Source: Climacium dendroides
Lineage: Eukaryota; Streptophyta; Bryopsida; Hypnales; Climaciaceae
Direction of reading: 5' to 3'
DNA: 64,000 bases
NCBI GenBank assembly: GCA_950106755.1
Contig: OX467089.1
Coordinates: 2,606,501 to 2,670,500 of the forward strand
Part shown: positions 46,900 through 57,925 of the stretch, piece after piece
Position numbering within the stretch: the stretch's first letter is position 1
Layout: every line of letters begins with the position of its first letter
Made by a program: the position numbers and the translations under genes
Notes under the pieces: generated by a model
Told to the model about the DNA's origin: nothing
Database searches by the model: none
Seen by the model: only the letters and a program-made list of their open reading frames with translations

Positions 46900-47202
46900 T
46901 GTTGAAGAAAGTGAGTAGATTGGCATAGAATGTTTGTGGGAGCCCTTAGTATGGGCTGACCTTAGTTGTGTGTTGTTTGTAGCCAAAGCAATGGGCTATT
47001 AGAGAGGGGCAGCCCTCCTAGTGGTGCCTATAGAGAGGGGCAGCCCTCCTAGAGGACCTTTGTCCCATATGGTTAGTCATGGCACTTAGTAGAAGAGTGG
47101 TATAAGAGGGCAGCCCCTAGCATGGGCTTGACACCCCTTTCTCACACATGTTTGTGTTCCCCTTCATTGGAATATATTGGCTTGGTTTTCTTTCTCTCAA
47201 TA
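46900..47202 (+). repeat. 5' LTR of element B (303 bp)
   Basis: Starts TGTTGAAGAAAGTG and ends CTCTCAATA (TG...TA). It contains two near-identical AGAGAGGGGCAGCCCTCCTAG boxes about 30 bp apart, possible promoter or protein-binding repeats. The start of transcription cannot be placed. Confidence 0.95.
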
Positions 47203-47216
47203 GGTTATGGGCCCAC
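47203..47216 (+). promoter_or_regulatory. Primer-binding site, half-tRNA initiator-Met type
   Basis: GGTTATGGGCCCAC directly follows the 5' LTR. It is complementary to the anticodon arm of cytosolic initiator tRNA-Met (GUGGGCCCAUAACC in plants), not to the tRNA 3' end. Drosophila copia is primed in this way by a cleaved 5' half of the tRNA. Complementarity stops after 14 nt. Confidence 0.75.
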
Positions 47217-47499
47217 TCATGTGAGTTGCTATTGGAGGTGAGATCTCATTGGAAGGTGTGTTGGTGGAGCACTATTGGAGCTTGGAGCAAGTGGAGTTTG
47301 GGGTCGTTTGGAGCATTTCTCTTCACCATTTTGGTGAGGTATTTTCTTGTTTTTGAGTCAATTTGTGCTACTTGAGGGTTGATTGTACTTGTTGAGCACT
47401 CAAGAGGGTTGATTTGGTGTTTCATAGCCTTATTGGGAGGTAGGGTTTGGCCCTTTCTCCAAAGGGGGTGATTTGTGCATTTGGTACATCAATGGAGTG

Positions 47500-47745
47500 A
47501 TTTGGAGCATTTGAGTGTGCATTGGAGAGGTTTGGACTCATTAGGGTCTGATTCGAGTGTATTGGAGCATTTGAGTGCACGTAGGAGAGTTTTGGACTCA
47601 TTAGGGTCTGATTTGAGAATATTGGAGCACTTGAGTGTGCATTGGAGAGACTTGGACCACTTGGGGTCTAATTTGAGTGTTTTGGAGCACTTAAGTGTGC
47701 ATTGGAGAGATTTCGGCCATTTGGGGTCTAAAGTGAGAATATTGG
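47500..47745 (+). repeat. Tandem ~60-bp repeats in the leader of element B
   Basis: Four units begin GGAGCA(T/C)TT(G/A)AGTG at about 60-bp spacing and share GGGTCT(G/A)A and TTGGA blocks. The open frame across them (a 20-residue repeat) starts at GTG, not ATG, and is probably not translated. Leaders of elements A and F carry different short repeats. Confidence 0.7.
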
Positions 47746-47812
47746 GCCATTAAGGATCTGATTGGAGTGATTTGAGTCACTTAGGCTTCCATTGGAGTGG
47801 GAGACCTAAACC

Positions 47813-50800
47813 ATGGCCACTAGTGATGGAGATGGCGTGAGGGTCATCGACAAGTTCAATGGAGACAACTTTGGACTATGGAAGTTCAAAATGGAGATGA
47901 TCTTGGCCGAAAAGGACTTGTGGGAGATTGTAGAAGGCACGGAGGAGGTACCTACATCTGATGCGGATGTGAAAGTCAAGAAGTCCTATGAGAGAAGGGT
48001 CAAGAAGGCCTTCTCCATGATTGCTTGCAATCTTGTGGATAGGCAACTTGCACATGTGCGAGCATGCAAGGGACCCGCGGAAGCATGGAAGGTGCTTTGC
48101 AACATCCATGAGACCAAGAGCTTGTCCAACATGCTCTTCATTCGACGCAAATTCTTCACGTGCAAGATGCAAGAGAACGAGGACATGTTGGACCACATCA
48201 ACAAGGTGAAGGCGTTGGCAGACCAACTTGCTTGTTTGGAGGTTCCTGTCACGGATGGTGACATTGTTATGACTTTGCTTGATAGCTTGCCACCTTCTTA
48301 TGAGTATCTCATCACGGCGTTGGAGACAAGACCTATGGAGGAGCTCACTCTTGACTTCATCACGGCAAGGTTGATGCATGAGGTGTCCAAGAGGAAGGAG
48401 AATGAGCCCCAAGAAGGAGGGGCAGCACTCTACTCGCGGTATGGCCAAGGGGGGAGCTCACAACCACGCAAGGAGACACGCACATGCTACAATTGTGGTA
48501 AGCCCGGCCACCTTGCACGGTTTTGTAGGTTGCCCAAGAAGGAGAGTGTAAACAAGGCAAGTGTGAAGGAAGTGGAGGAGGACTTTGCATTTGCAGCCAA
48601 TGAAGGATTTGACAACACCGACATGTTCACATGGATTGTTGACTCGGGCGCAACACAACACATGACTTCACATAGGCAAGCATTTCTCACTTATGCTCCC
48701 ATAAGCAATCGCAAGGTGTACTTGGGGGACAACAACATGGTGGATGCAATTGGCATGGGGTGTATCGTGGTGGAGGTAGAGGTGAAGGGTCAAGTGAGGA
48801 CCATTCGCATTCAAGATGCGTTGCATGTGCCCAAGTTGCATGCCAACTTGCTCTCGGTGAGCAAGTTGGTGTCACAAGATTTGAAGGTGCAATTCAACAA
48901 CAAGGGGTGCGTTTTGGGTGCACCCAATGGAGAGATGATTGTGACAGCATCAAAAGAGGGCAATTTGTATCATTTGAGGTTCAAGAGCGTGAATGGCACA
49001 AGCAAGGCATGTTTGGCGCAAGGTGCAGTCCACCAACACTCATTGGAGCTATGGCACAAGAGATTGGGCCACCTCAATGAGAAGAGTGTCAAGAGCCTTC
49101 AAAGCATGGTGGGAGGCATGCAAGTGGAGAAGGGCTCTTGCGATTTGAAGTGTGAAGCTTGCATTGAAGGCAAGCAAGCAAGGCAACCATTTCCAAGCGA
49201 TGGAGGGACAAGAGCAACCAAGGTGTTGGAGATTGTGCACTCCGATGTGTGTGGCCCCATGAAGACCACCTCTATGGGTGGTGCAAGGTATTTTTTGACC
49301 TTCATTGATGATTTTTCAAGGAAGATATGGGTGTTCATGCTCAAGTGCAAGAGTGAGGTGTTTGAGAAGTTCAAAGCATGGAAGGCACTTGTGGAAAATG
49401 AGTCGGGGCATAAGGTGAAGGTGTTGAGGTCGGATAATGGTGGGGAATACATGTCCAAGGCCTTGGAGACTTTTATGAGAGAGCATGGTATTCAACACCA
49501 AACTTCAGCCCCTTACACTCCGCAACAAAATGGTGTGGCGGAGCGTGCTAATCGCACACTAATGGAGATGGCTCGGTCCATGGTCCATGCCCAAGGCCTC
49601 ACGTATGATCTTTGGGCGGAGGCGGTATCAAATGCAGCATACACACGCAATAGGTGCCCTACAAATGCAATAGCTTCGATGACACCACAAGAAGCATGGA
49701 GTGGAAAGAGGCCCAACATTGGGCACATGCGCATCTTTGGATGCGTTGCATATGCCTTAGATTTGAGTCCCAAACGCTCCAAGCTTGACGTCAAGGGCAT
49801 CAAGTGTTTGCTTATGGGATATTGTGAGGGCTCCAAGGCGTATAGACTCATGTGTTTGGAGACCAAGAAGATCATCAAGAGTCGCGATGTCTCATTTGTA
49901 GAAGACAAGCAAGGGGACACCAATGCTTTGGAGATATGTCCAAGTGGGAGCAAAGAGGAACCAAAGATTGAGGTGGACAAATCTCCAAGCATGCCCAAGG
50001 ATGATGAGGACCATGATGAGACACCACCGAAACCTAAGGAGAAGAGTTGTCCATCTCCGAGCTCTCCACCAATTGAAGACGAGGAGGAAGATGCCTCCAA
50101 GGAGCCAAGATATCCTACGAGGGAGAGGAGGCCGCTTGGAGAATGGTGGAAGAACCACATCTTCCCTCAAGAGCAAGTGGAGCATGCCAATGTGGCGTGT
50201 GTAGAAGATCCACGCAACATGGGTGAAGCCATGAAGAGCTTGGATGCAAGCAAGTGGGAGCAAGCTATGAAAGAGGAGTATACTTCACTTATGGCCAAAG
50301 GTACATGGGAACTTTCTCCTCTTCCTCGTGATCGTACAAGTGTGGGATGCAAGTGGGTGTTTTGCACTAAGAGAGATGCATCCGGCAACATTGTGCGTTA
50401 TAAGGCAAGATTGGTAGCCAAGGGGTATTCACAAGTTGAAGGGGTGGACTTTAATGAGACTTTTGCTCCCGTGGCCAAGTTTTGCACCATTCGATGCATG
50501 GCGAGTATTGGGGCTACCATGGATTTGGAAATGCACCAAATGGATGTCATCACAGCGTTTCTCAATCCTGGGCTTGAAGAAGTGATCTACATGGACCAGC
50601 CTAAGGGCTTTGTCCAAGAAGGCCGTGAGTACCTCAAGTGCAAGCTCAAGAAGGCCATCTATGGGTTGAGGCAATCCGGAAGAGCATGGTACATGGATGT
50701 GGATGCATTGTTTGCAAGGGAGGGCTACAAAAGGAGTCATGCAGACCACTCTCTCTACATCAAGCAAACAAGTACGTATTTGGTGATTGTAATTGTGTAT

Positions 50801-51802
50801 GTAGATGACTTGATCATCATGACCAACACAATGAGCAAGATGGTGGAAGTGAAGGCCATGTTGAAGAGTCAATATGACATGAGCGACCTTGGTGAGTTAC
50901 ACTATTGTCTTGGAGTGGAGTTCATAAGGAACCGGGCGGCCCGCACCATCACCATGAGCCAAGGCAAGTACATTGAGGGCGTGTTGAAGCGATTCAATAT
51001 GGAGGGATGCAAATCCGTTGGTACACCTCTTGATGTAAAGGAGAAGATGCCCAAGCTCACGGATGAAGAGTATGAAGGTGTAAAGGCTGAAATGCAAGAT
51101 GTGCCTTACAAAGCTGCGGTGGGGAGCTTGATGTATGCTATGGTGGCCACAAGACCCGACCTTGCATTTGCCATGAGTGTGGTGAGTCAACACATGGCCA
51201 AAAGCGGCCCAAGGCATTGGACAACAGTGAAGAGGGTCATGCGATACCTCCAAGGAACTTTGGATGCCAAGTTGGTACTTGGCGGCCAGAGCCTAGCATT
51301 AGTGGGTTTTTGTGATGCAGATTGGGCCGGAGATGCAACGGATAGGAGGTCGACCACAGGCTATGTGTTTATACTTGGAGGTGGTGCCATTTCATGGAAT
51401 TCCAAGAAACAACCCACCATTGCATTGTCTACCACCGAGGCGGAGTACATGGCCATTAGCCAATGCACAAGAGAGGCCATATGGCTAAGGCAACTCATGA
51501 GTGATGTGGGATTGGAGCAAGGGAAGAGCACACGCATCATGTGTGACAATCAAGGCGCCATTGCCTTGGTGAAGAATCCCATCCATCACTCTCGGAGCAA
51601 ACACATTGACATACAACACCATTTCATTCGTGAGAAGGTTGAAGAAGATGTGATTGAGATGAAGTACATTTCCACGGAGCGCATGGTGGCCGATGTGCTT
51701 ACAAAGGCACTTGGCAAGCCCCGACATGAAGTTCTTCGCAAGGAGATGGGTTTGACATTGTTTGGCAACAAACAAAGTGGGAGTGTTGAAGAAAGTGAGT
51801 AG
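47813..51802 (+). CDS. Copia polyprotein of element B
   Basis: A 1329-residue single ORF, ATG 47813. Gag begins FNGDNFGLWKFKM, and the CCHC knuckle starts at C225 (CYNCGKPGHLARFC). The protease has D277 in VDSGAT. Integrase has D478 (HSDVCGP), D541 (SDNGGEY) and E577 (NGVAERAN), the exact DD35E spacing. RT carries YVDDL with D998-D999, and RNase H has D1168 in DADWAGD. The linker between integrase and RT is Pro/Ser/Glu-rich. Gag and pol are one frame, as usual for copia, so no frameshift signal is needed. The stop TAG (51800-51802) lies 17-19 bases inside the 3' LTR. No disabling change seen. Confidence 0.95.
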   Translation: MATSDGDGVRVIDKFNGDNFGLWKFKMEMILAEKDLWEIVEGTEEVPTSDADVKVKKSYERRVKKAFSMIACNLVDRQLAHVRACKGPAEAWKVLCNIHETKSLSNMLFIRRKFFTCKMQENEDMLDHINKVKALADQLACLEVPVTDGDIVMTLLDSLPPSYEYLITALETRPMEELTLDFITARLMHEVSKRKENEPQEGGAALYSRYGQGGSSQPRKETRTCYNCGKPGHLARFCRLPKKESVNKASVKEVEEDFAFAANEGFDNTDMFTWIVDSGATQHMTSHRQAFLTYAPISNRKVYLGDNNMVDAIGMGCIVVEVEVKGQVRTIRIQDALHVPKLHANLLSVSKLVSQDLKVQFNNKGCVLGAPNGEMIVTASKEGNLYHLRFKSVNGTSKACLAQGAVHQHSLELWHKRLGHLNEKSVKSLQSMVGGMQVEKGSCDLKCEACIEGKQARQPFPSDGGTRATKVLEIVHSDVCGPMKTTSMGGARYFLTFIDDFSRKIWVFMLKCKSEVFEKFKAWKALVENESGHKVKVLRSDNGGEYMSKALETFMREHGIQHQTSAPYTPQQNGVAERANRTLMEMARSMVHAQGLTYDLWAEAVSNAAYTRNRCPTNAIASMTPQEAWSGKRPNIGHMRIFGCVAYALDLSPKRSKLDVKGIKCLLMGYCEGSKAYRLMCLETKKIIKSRDVSFVEDKQGDTNALEICPSGSKEEPKIEVDKSPSMPKDDEDHDETPPKPKEKSCPSPSSPPIEDEEEDASKEPRYPTRERRPLGEWWKNHIFPQEQVEHANVACVEDPRNMGEAMKSLDASKWEQAMKEEYTSLMAKGTWELSPLPRDRTSVGCKWVFCTKRDASGNIVRYKARLVAKGYSQVEGVDFNETFAPVAKFCTIRCMASIGATMDLEMHQMDVITAFLNPGLEEVIYMDQPKGFVQEGREYLKCKLKKAIYGLRQSGRAWYMDVDALFAREGYKRSHADHSLYIKQTSTYLVIVIVYVDDLIIMTNTMSKMVEVKAMLKSQYDMSDLGELHYCLGVEFIRNRAARTITMSQGKYIEGVLKRFNMEGCKSVGTPLDVKEKMPKLTDEEYEGVKAEMQDVPYKAAVGSLMYAMVATRPDLAFAMSVVSQHMAKSGPRHWTTVKRVMRYLQGTLDAKLVLGGQSLALVGFCDADWAGDATDRRSTTGYVFILGGGAISWNSKKQPTIALSTTEAEYMAISQCTREAIWLRQLMSDVGLEQGKSTRIMCDNQGAIALVKNPIHHSRSKHIDIQHHFIREKVEEDVIEMKYISTERMVADVLTKALGKPRHEVLRKEMGLTLFGNKQSGSVEESE

Positions 51803-52086
51803 ATTGGCATAGAATGTTTGTGGGAGCCCTTAGTATGGGCTGACCTTAGTTGTGTGTTGTTTGTAGCCAAAGCAATGGGCTATTAGAGAGGGGCAGCCCT
51901 CCTAGTGGTGCCTATAGAGAGGGGCAGCCCTCCTAGAGGACCTTTGTCCCATATGGTTAGTCATGGCACTTAGTAGAAGAGTGGTATAAGAGGGCAGCCC
52001 CTAGCATGGGCTTGACACCCCTTTCTCACACATGTTTGTGTTCCCCTTCATTGGAATATATTGGCTTGGTTTTCTTTCTCTCAATA
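51784..52086 (+). repeat. 3' LTR of element B (303 bp)
   Basis: Same length and, by eye, same sequence as 46900-47202. The right edge is fixed by the GCTAC duplication at 52087-52091. It contains the last codons and stop of the polyprotein. Confidence 0.95.
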
Positions 52087-52906
52087 GCTACTACTCACAA
52101 TGAGCACCTCAAAAACAACAATGACCTCCAACAACCCTAGTTGGATCACTAAGCCAACAAAGAACCCCAATTGGCTCCACAATGCTCACAAGGGCACAAA
52201 TCAGCCCTCTAGGGTTCACAAAACCCACTAATTGGCTTCACTCACTCACAAGGGCACTAATCAGCCCTCTTGGGATCACCAAGTCCACTAATTCGCCTCA
52301 CTCACTCACAAGGACACAATTCAGCCCTCAATGGATGGCAAACGCCTCAAGCATCCCAAACATGCTTCCAAGACTTACAATGGACTCCCACTAGATTGCA
52401 ATAAGCACAATCATACTCAACAATGCACCAAAGTGAAAAATCAGCCACAAAGGACTCCCACTAAAGTGCAATTGGCACAATCTCACTCCACAATGCACCC
52501 AAGTGCACAATCAGCCTTAAAAGACTCTCACTAAAGTGCAATTGGCACAATCTCACTCCACAATGCACCCAAGTGCACAATTAGCCTCAAATGGCTCTCA
52601 ATGCACACTTCTAAGTGCAAACTCAAACTAGGAGCATGCAACCAGCCCTTACTAGGTCTGATTACTACCATAAGCAATGTCTCCACCAAAATGTACTCAA
52701 AACCTCACAAACCAGCCAATGAGAAAAACAAAAAAAACTTTTTTTTTTTAAATGCACTCCAAGTTTTTCAAAAATATTTACTCACACCATATGGTTTGTA
52801 GGTGGTAAAACACACAAGGCTGATTGCTCCTCCAAGCTCCAAGATCTCCTCCAAATGATTTGAACTTCTCCTTCAAACGCAACTCTAAGTGCGTGGGCCC
52901 ATAACC
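52087..52906 (-). other. Leader of element A, LTR-proximal part, with primer site
   Basis: This is the continuation of A's leader on the far side of B. It holds repeated CACTCACAAGG..CA and ATCAGCC words (near 52190-52330) and AAAGTGCAATTGGCACAATCTC-type units (about 52400-52580), and a poly(A/T) tract at 52740. The last 14 bases (52893-52906) are the half-tRNA primer site on the - strand. The equivalent region of F is 58780-59540. Confidence 0.8.
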
Positions 52907-53161
52907 TATTGAGATTACAAAGTAATGAATGGAAGAAAGGCTTTACTTAGATGGTAGGAAGATTCCAAACCCCATGAGTGGGTTGAATATAAGGTAGAAG
53001 CCTTTCATAGTTATCCACATACATCATGGGATAACTAACCTCAATGGGCTGCCTTTGACTACAAGCAATACCCAAGAGACTCTAAGACTAATTAAGAGTC
53101 TAATGCTACTCCTAGGGCTGAATGTACATAGTCTACACTAATATGTACATGTTCTTCAACA
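52907..53161 (-). repeat. 5' LTR of element A (255 bp)
   Basis: One substitution relative to 42210-42464 (C/T near 53094). Bounded on the outer side by GTACC (53162-53166). Confidence 0.95.
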
Positions 53162-54001
53162 GTACCATATTCTTTCGAATTGCCTCAATCCATAGATGGC
53201 CTTCTTGAGTTTACACTTGATGTGTTAGCCACCTTCTTGTTCAAAGCCCTTGGATTGATCCATGTAAACCACTTCTTCAAGGTTTGAATTGAGAAAGGTT
53301 GTGATAGCATCCATTTGGTGCATCTCCAAATCCATGGCTACCCCGATTGTCGCCATGCATCGAATGGTGCAAAACTTGGCCACGGGAGCAAAAGTCTCAT
53401 TGAAGTCTACCCTTTCAACTTTCCCTTGGCTACCAATCTCGCCTTGTAACGTACAATGTTGCCCGATGCATTTTTTTGGGTGCAAAACATCCATTTGCAT
53501 CCAACACTTGTACGATCACGAGAAAGGAAAAAAAGTTCTCATATACCTTTGTCCATAAGTGAGGCATAACTCCTCTTGCATGGCTTGCTCCCACTTGCTT
53601 GCATCCACGTTCTTCATCGCCTCATCCACATTACATGGATCTCTTGCATAGGCTACATTGGCTTGTTTGACTTGTTCTTGAGGCAATATGTGGTTCTTCC
53701 ACCATTCTCTAAGTGGCCTCCGCTCCCTTGTAGGATATCTTGGCTCCTTGGAAGCATCTCCCTCATTAGCTTCATTTGTTGCCAAACTCAAAGATGGACT
53801 TGTCTTCTCCTTAGGTGTTGGTGGTGTCTCCTCATGATCCTCCTCATTCTTTGTCCACCTCAAGCTTGGTTTCTTCATTGCTGCCACTTTGACACATCTC
53901 CAAAGCATCACTTAGTCCTTGCTTGTCTTTCATAAATATGACATCTCAACTCTTGATGATCTTCTTGGTCTCCAAACACATTAGTCTATACGCCTTGGAG
54001 C

Positions 54002-56425
54002 CCAATAGCCCAAGGTCAGGCCTTGTGGCCACCATGGCATACATCAAGCTCCCCACCGCAGCCTTGTATGGCACATCTTGCATCCTTCATACTCTTCATC
54101 CATGAGCTTGAGCATTCTCTCCTTCACATCAAGAGGTGTGCCAACGGATTTGCACCCCTCCATGTTGAAGCACTTTAAGACACCCTCATGGTGATGGCGC
54201 TTTGACTCATGGTGATGGTGCGAGAAGCCCTTTGCCTAGTAAACTCCACTCTAAGGCAATAGTGTAGCTCTCCAAGATCACTCATATCATATTGGCTCTT
54301 CGACATGGCCTTCACTGCAACCATCTTAGTCATGGCGTTGGTCATGATGATCAAATCATTCACATCCACAATGACAATCACCACAATCACAATCACTTCT
54401 TCAAGGTTTGGATTGAGAAAAGTCGTGATAACATCCATTTGCTGCATCTCCAAGTCCATGGTTGCCCCGATTGCCGCCATGCATCGAATGATGCAAAACT
54501 TGGCCACGGGAGCAGAAGTCTCATTAAAGTCTACCCCTTCAACTTGAGAATATCCCTTGGCTACCAATCTCGCCTTGTAACGTACAATGTTGCCCGATGC
54601 ATCTCTCTTGGTGCATAACATCCACTTGCATCTAATACTTGTACGATCACGAGGAAGGGGAGAAAATTCCCATGTACACTTGTCCATAAGTGAGGCATAC
54701 TCCTCTTGCATGGCTTGCTCCCACTTGCTTGCATTCACACTCTTCATCGCCTCACCCACATTGCGTGGATCTCTCGCATAGGCTACATTGGCATGTTCGA
54801 CTTGTTCTTGAGGCAATATGTGGTTCTTCCACCATTCTCCAAGTGGCCTCCGCTCCCTTGTAGGATATCTTGGCTCTTTGGAAGCATTTCCATCCTCATC
54901 TTAACTTGGTACCAAACTCGAAGATGGACTTGTCTTCTCCTTAGGTGTTGGTGGTATCTTCTCATTAACCTCCTCATCTTTGGGCAAAGCATTCATGCTT
55001 GGAGATTTGTCCCCCTCAACCTTGGATTCTTCATTGCTCCCACTTGGACACATCTCCAAAGTATCACTTATTCCTTGTTTGTCTTCCATAAATATGACAT
55101 CTCAACTCTTGATGATCTTCTTGGTCTCCAAACACATTAGTCGATACACCTTGGAGCCCTCACAATAGCCCAAAAGCAAGTACTTGATGCCCTTGGCATC
55201 AAACTTGGAGTGCTTGGGACTCAAATCTAAGGCGTAGGCAACGCATCCAAAGATGCGCATGTGCCTAATGTTGGGCCTTCTTCCACTCCATGCCTCTTGT
55301 GGCGTCATAGATGCAACTACACTTGTGGGGCATCTATTGCGTGTATAGGCCGCATTAGATACGGCCTCCGCCCAAAAATCATATGTGAGGCCTTGAGTAT
55401 GGAACATGGCACGAGCCATTTCCACAAGTGTGTGGTTGGCACGCTCCGCCACACGATTTCGTTGTGGAGTATAAGGGGCTGAAGTTTGATGTTGAATGAC
55501 ATACTCTCTCATAAAAGCCTCAAAAGCCTTGGACATATATTCCCTTCCATTATCCAATGTCAACACCTTGATTTTATGCCCCGACTCGTTCTCCACAAGT
55601 GCCTTCCATGCCTTAAACCTCTCGAACACATCACTCTTGTACTTGAGCATGAATACCCATATCTTTCTTGGAAAATCATCAATGAAGGTCACAAAATATC
55701 TTGTACCACCCATGGAAGTGGCCTTCATGGGGCCACACACATTAGAGTGTACAATCTCAAACACCTTGGTTGCTCTTGTTGCTCCATTGCTTGGAAATGG
55801 TTGCCTCGCTTGCTTGCCTTGAATGCAGCCTCACACTTCAAATCGCAAGAGCCCTCCTCCACCTGCATACCCCCAACCATGCTTTGAAGGCTCTTGACAC
55901 TCTTCTCATTGAGGTGGCCCAATCTCTTGTGCCATAGTTGTAAACAGTGTTGGTGGAGTGCTCCTTGTACCAAACACGCCTTGCTTGTGCCATTCACGCT
56001 CTTGATCCTCAATTGATACAAGTTGTCTTCTTTAGGTGCTGCCACAATCATTTCTCTATTGGGTGCACTCAAAACGCAGCCCTTGTTGTTGAATTGTACC
56101 TTCAAATCTTGTGACACCAATTTGCTCACCGTGAGCAAGTTGGCATGCAACTTGGGCACATGCAAAGCCTCTTAAATGCAAATTGTCCTCGATTGACCCT
56201 TCACAACCACTTTCACCACAATGCAACCCATAGGAATGGCATCCATCACACCATTGTCACCCAAGTACACCTTGCGGTTGTTTACAAGCTCATATGTGCA
56301 AAATGCTTGCCTATATGAAGTCATGTGTGGCGTTGTGCCTGAGTCAATAATCCACTTAAACATGTCGGTGTTGTCATACCCATCGTTGACCACAAATGCA
56401 AAGTCCTCCTCTACTTCCCTCACAC
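54002..56425 (-). pseudogene. Copia element D (family 2) relic
   Basis: A decayed copy on the - strand runs from RNase H/RT pieces (54002-54420) through RT (to ~54816), linker, integrase core (55102-55764) and pre-integrase to the protease/gag end (56172-56410). Defects include a deletion that joins NLEEV to the middle of RT so that the YVDDL box is lost (now VDVNDL), stops in the linker and pre-integrase, and a frameshift near 55830. HSDVCGP reads HSNVCGP and DSGAT reads DSGTT. Gag is cut at 56425 by the LTR of element E. Confidence 0.8.
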
Positions 56426-57925
56426 TATTGAGATTACAAAGTAATGAATGAAGAAAGGCTTTACTTAGGTGGTAGGAAGATACCAAGCCACATGAGTGGG
56501 CTGGACTTAAGCTAGAAGCCTTTCACTAGTTATCCACAAACCATGTGGGATAACTACCTTTCATAGGCTGCCTTTGACTAGGAGCAATACCCAATGGACT
56601 CTAAGACTAACCTAGTGTCTAATGCTACACCTAGGGCTGAATGTACATGGTCAACACTAATATGTACATGTTAGTCAACAATATGTACTTGATCTTCAAC
56701 ACTCCCACTTTGAGAGTGGTCAAAGGCTCCATGGTCCATCTTCTCAATCAAGTTTTTGGTGTTGTGGCTTCCCAAGGGCCTTGGTGAATACATCAGCCAC
56801 CATAGCTTGGGTAGGCACATACTTGAGCTCAATCACCACTTCCTCTACTATGGTAGGCTGCCACTTTAAACTCCATGAAATGGTATCCATTCCAAGCATA
56901 AACATGTAGCCGCTAGTGGATCTCCTATCCACAAATGTCAAATCAGCCCTTGTTGCCACCATGGCATACATCAACCAACCCATCGCTACCTTGTACCTCT
57001 TCTTGCATGGCCAACTCCCACTTGCTTGAATCTCTCCAATACATCACCTTTCGAAGTGAAGATGGATCTCCAACGAAAGCCACATTGGCTTGTTCTTCAT
57101 GTTGTGGGGGGAGAATGTGATTCAGCCATCAATCTCCAAGGGGCTTGCGGGTCCTTGTTGGATAGCGTGGCTCCTCCATGGGTTGATCTTGCTCTTCCAA
57201 GGGCTGGTCTTGTTCTCCCAAGGGCTGATCATGCTCTTGCTCCCTTGGTGAAGTGCTTGGAGAAGGAATTGCTGATCTCTTCACTTGGGGTGTGGCCACC
57301 TTCTTTTTGGGCTCCACCAAGTCTTCATCTTCCCCTCCTTGCTCTTCATCTTCATCTCCTTCATCTTCTATGTGCACTCTTGGAGTTGTGCCCACCTTTT
57401 GGGCTGGTCCTCCACTTCTTCCACTTGGGCTCATCTCCAAGAACTTGGGATCAGCACCTTCATCCTCCATGAACGTAACATCTTGACACTTGATGATGGC
57501 CTTGTTCTCCACATACATCAGCCTATAAGCCTTGGTTCCCTCACAATAACCAAGGAAAAGACACTTGATGCCCTTGGCATCCAACTTGGTCCTCTTGGCA
57601 CTTGGAACCAAGGCATAGGCAATGCACCCAAAGGTGCGCATGTGAGATACATGGGGCCTAATCCCACTCCAAGCTTCTTGGGGTGTCATGCTTGTCAAGG
57701 CTCGGGTGGGGCACCGGTTCCTTGTATAAACCGTTGTAGACACCGCCTCAACCCAAAGCTCAAACTTCAGCCCTTGGGCATGAATCATGGACCTTGCCAT
57801 CTCCACAATGGTGCGATTTGCACGCTCCGCTCCGCCGTTTTGTTGAGGAGTGTAAGGTGCTGATGTATGGTGCTCAATGCCATGGGCCTTCAAGTACTCC
57901 TCAAAGGCCTTGGACACATACTCCC
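56426..57925 (-). pseudogene. Copia element E (family 1) relic with its 3' LTR
   Basis: The LTR at 56426-56701 is 276 bp and carries an extra AGTCAACAATATGTACTTG-like insertion, so it is the most diverged family-1 LTR here. It is followed by the polypurine tract, scrambled and deleted RNase H pieces (56740-57000), the linker, and the second half of integrase (57129-57917, HTSAPYTPQQNG onward, with E retained). RT is gone. The integrase stops at its second catalytic Asp region, where element H begins. It interrupts the gag of element D. Confidence 0.8.

Larger units (their letters stand above)
46900..52086 (+). mobile_element. Complete young copia element B (family 2)
   Basis: 5187 bp bounded by GCTAC on both sides (46895-46899, 52087-52091). 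Two 303-bp LTRs show no difference by eye, pointing to a very recent insertion. Order: 5' LTR, half-tRNA primer site 47203-47216, a 0.6-kb leader with tandem repeats, one intact ORF 47813-51802, polypurine tract AAAGTGGGAG at 51774-51783, 3' LTR. All parts needed for autonomous transposition are present. It is the youngest layer of the left-hand nest. Confidence 0.96.
42210..53161 (-). mobile_element. Full-length copia element A (family 1), host of element B
   Basis: Two 255-bp LTRs, at 42210-42464 (3') and 52907-53161 (5'), differ at one position by eye. A 5-bp target duplication GTACC flanks it (42205-42209, 53162-53166). Removing the nested element B leaves about 5.76 kb: 5' LTR, primer site 52893-52906, a ~1.17-kb leader, one long ORF, polypurine tract (complement of 42465-42474) and 3' LTR. 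B entered the leader, upstream of the ORF, so the coding part is unbroken but expression from the 5' LTR would have to cross B. Confidence 0.93.
41263..54001 (-). mobile_element. Old copia element C (family 2), split by element A
   Basis: The visible parts are an LTR-like end (41263-41546), the RNase H and RT pieces at 41547-42209, and, after the insertion of A, more RT plus the linker at 53162-54001. They read on the - strand and are closest to element B. The RT breaks inside AWYMDVDALF; the piece before the break ends at 53162 and the piece after it continues from 42209, with GTACC duplicated (42205-42209 and 53162-53166). The 3' end of RNase H is deleted so that the LTR abuts DRRS. Gag, protease and integrase are missing. 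Frames hold several stops and shifts (for example in the VETWR region and near 53520), so it is dead. Confidence 0.8.

Noticed and set aside
47475..47753. Small repeat-encoded ORF in the leader of element B
   Set aside because: It starts at GTG, is made of tandem repeats, and has no counterpart in other elements.
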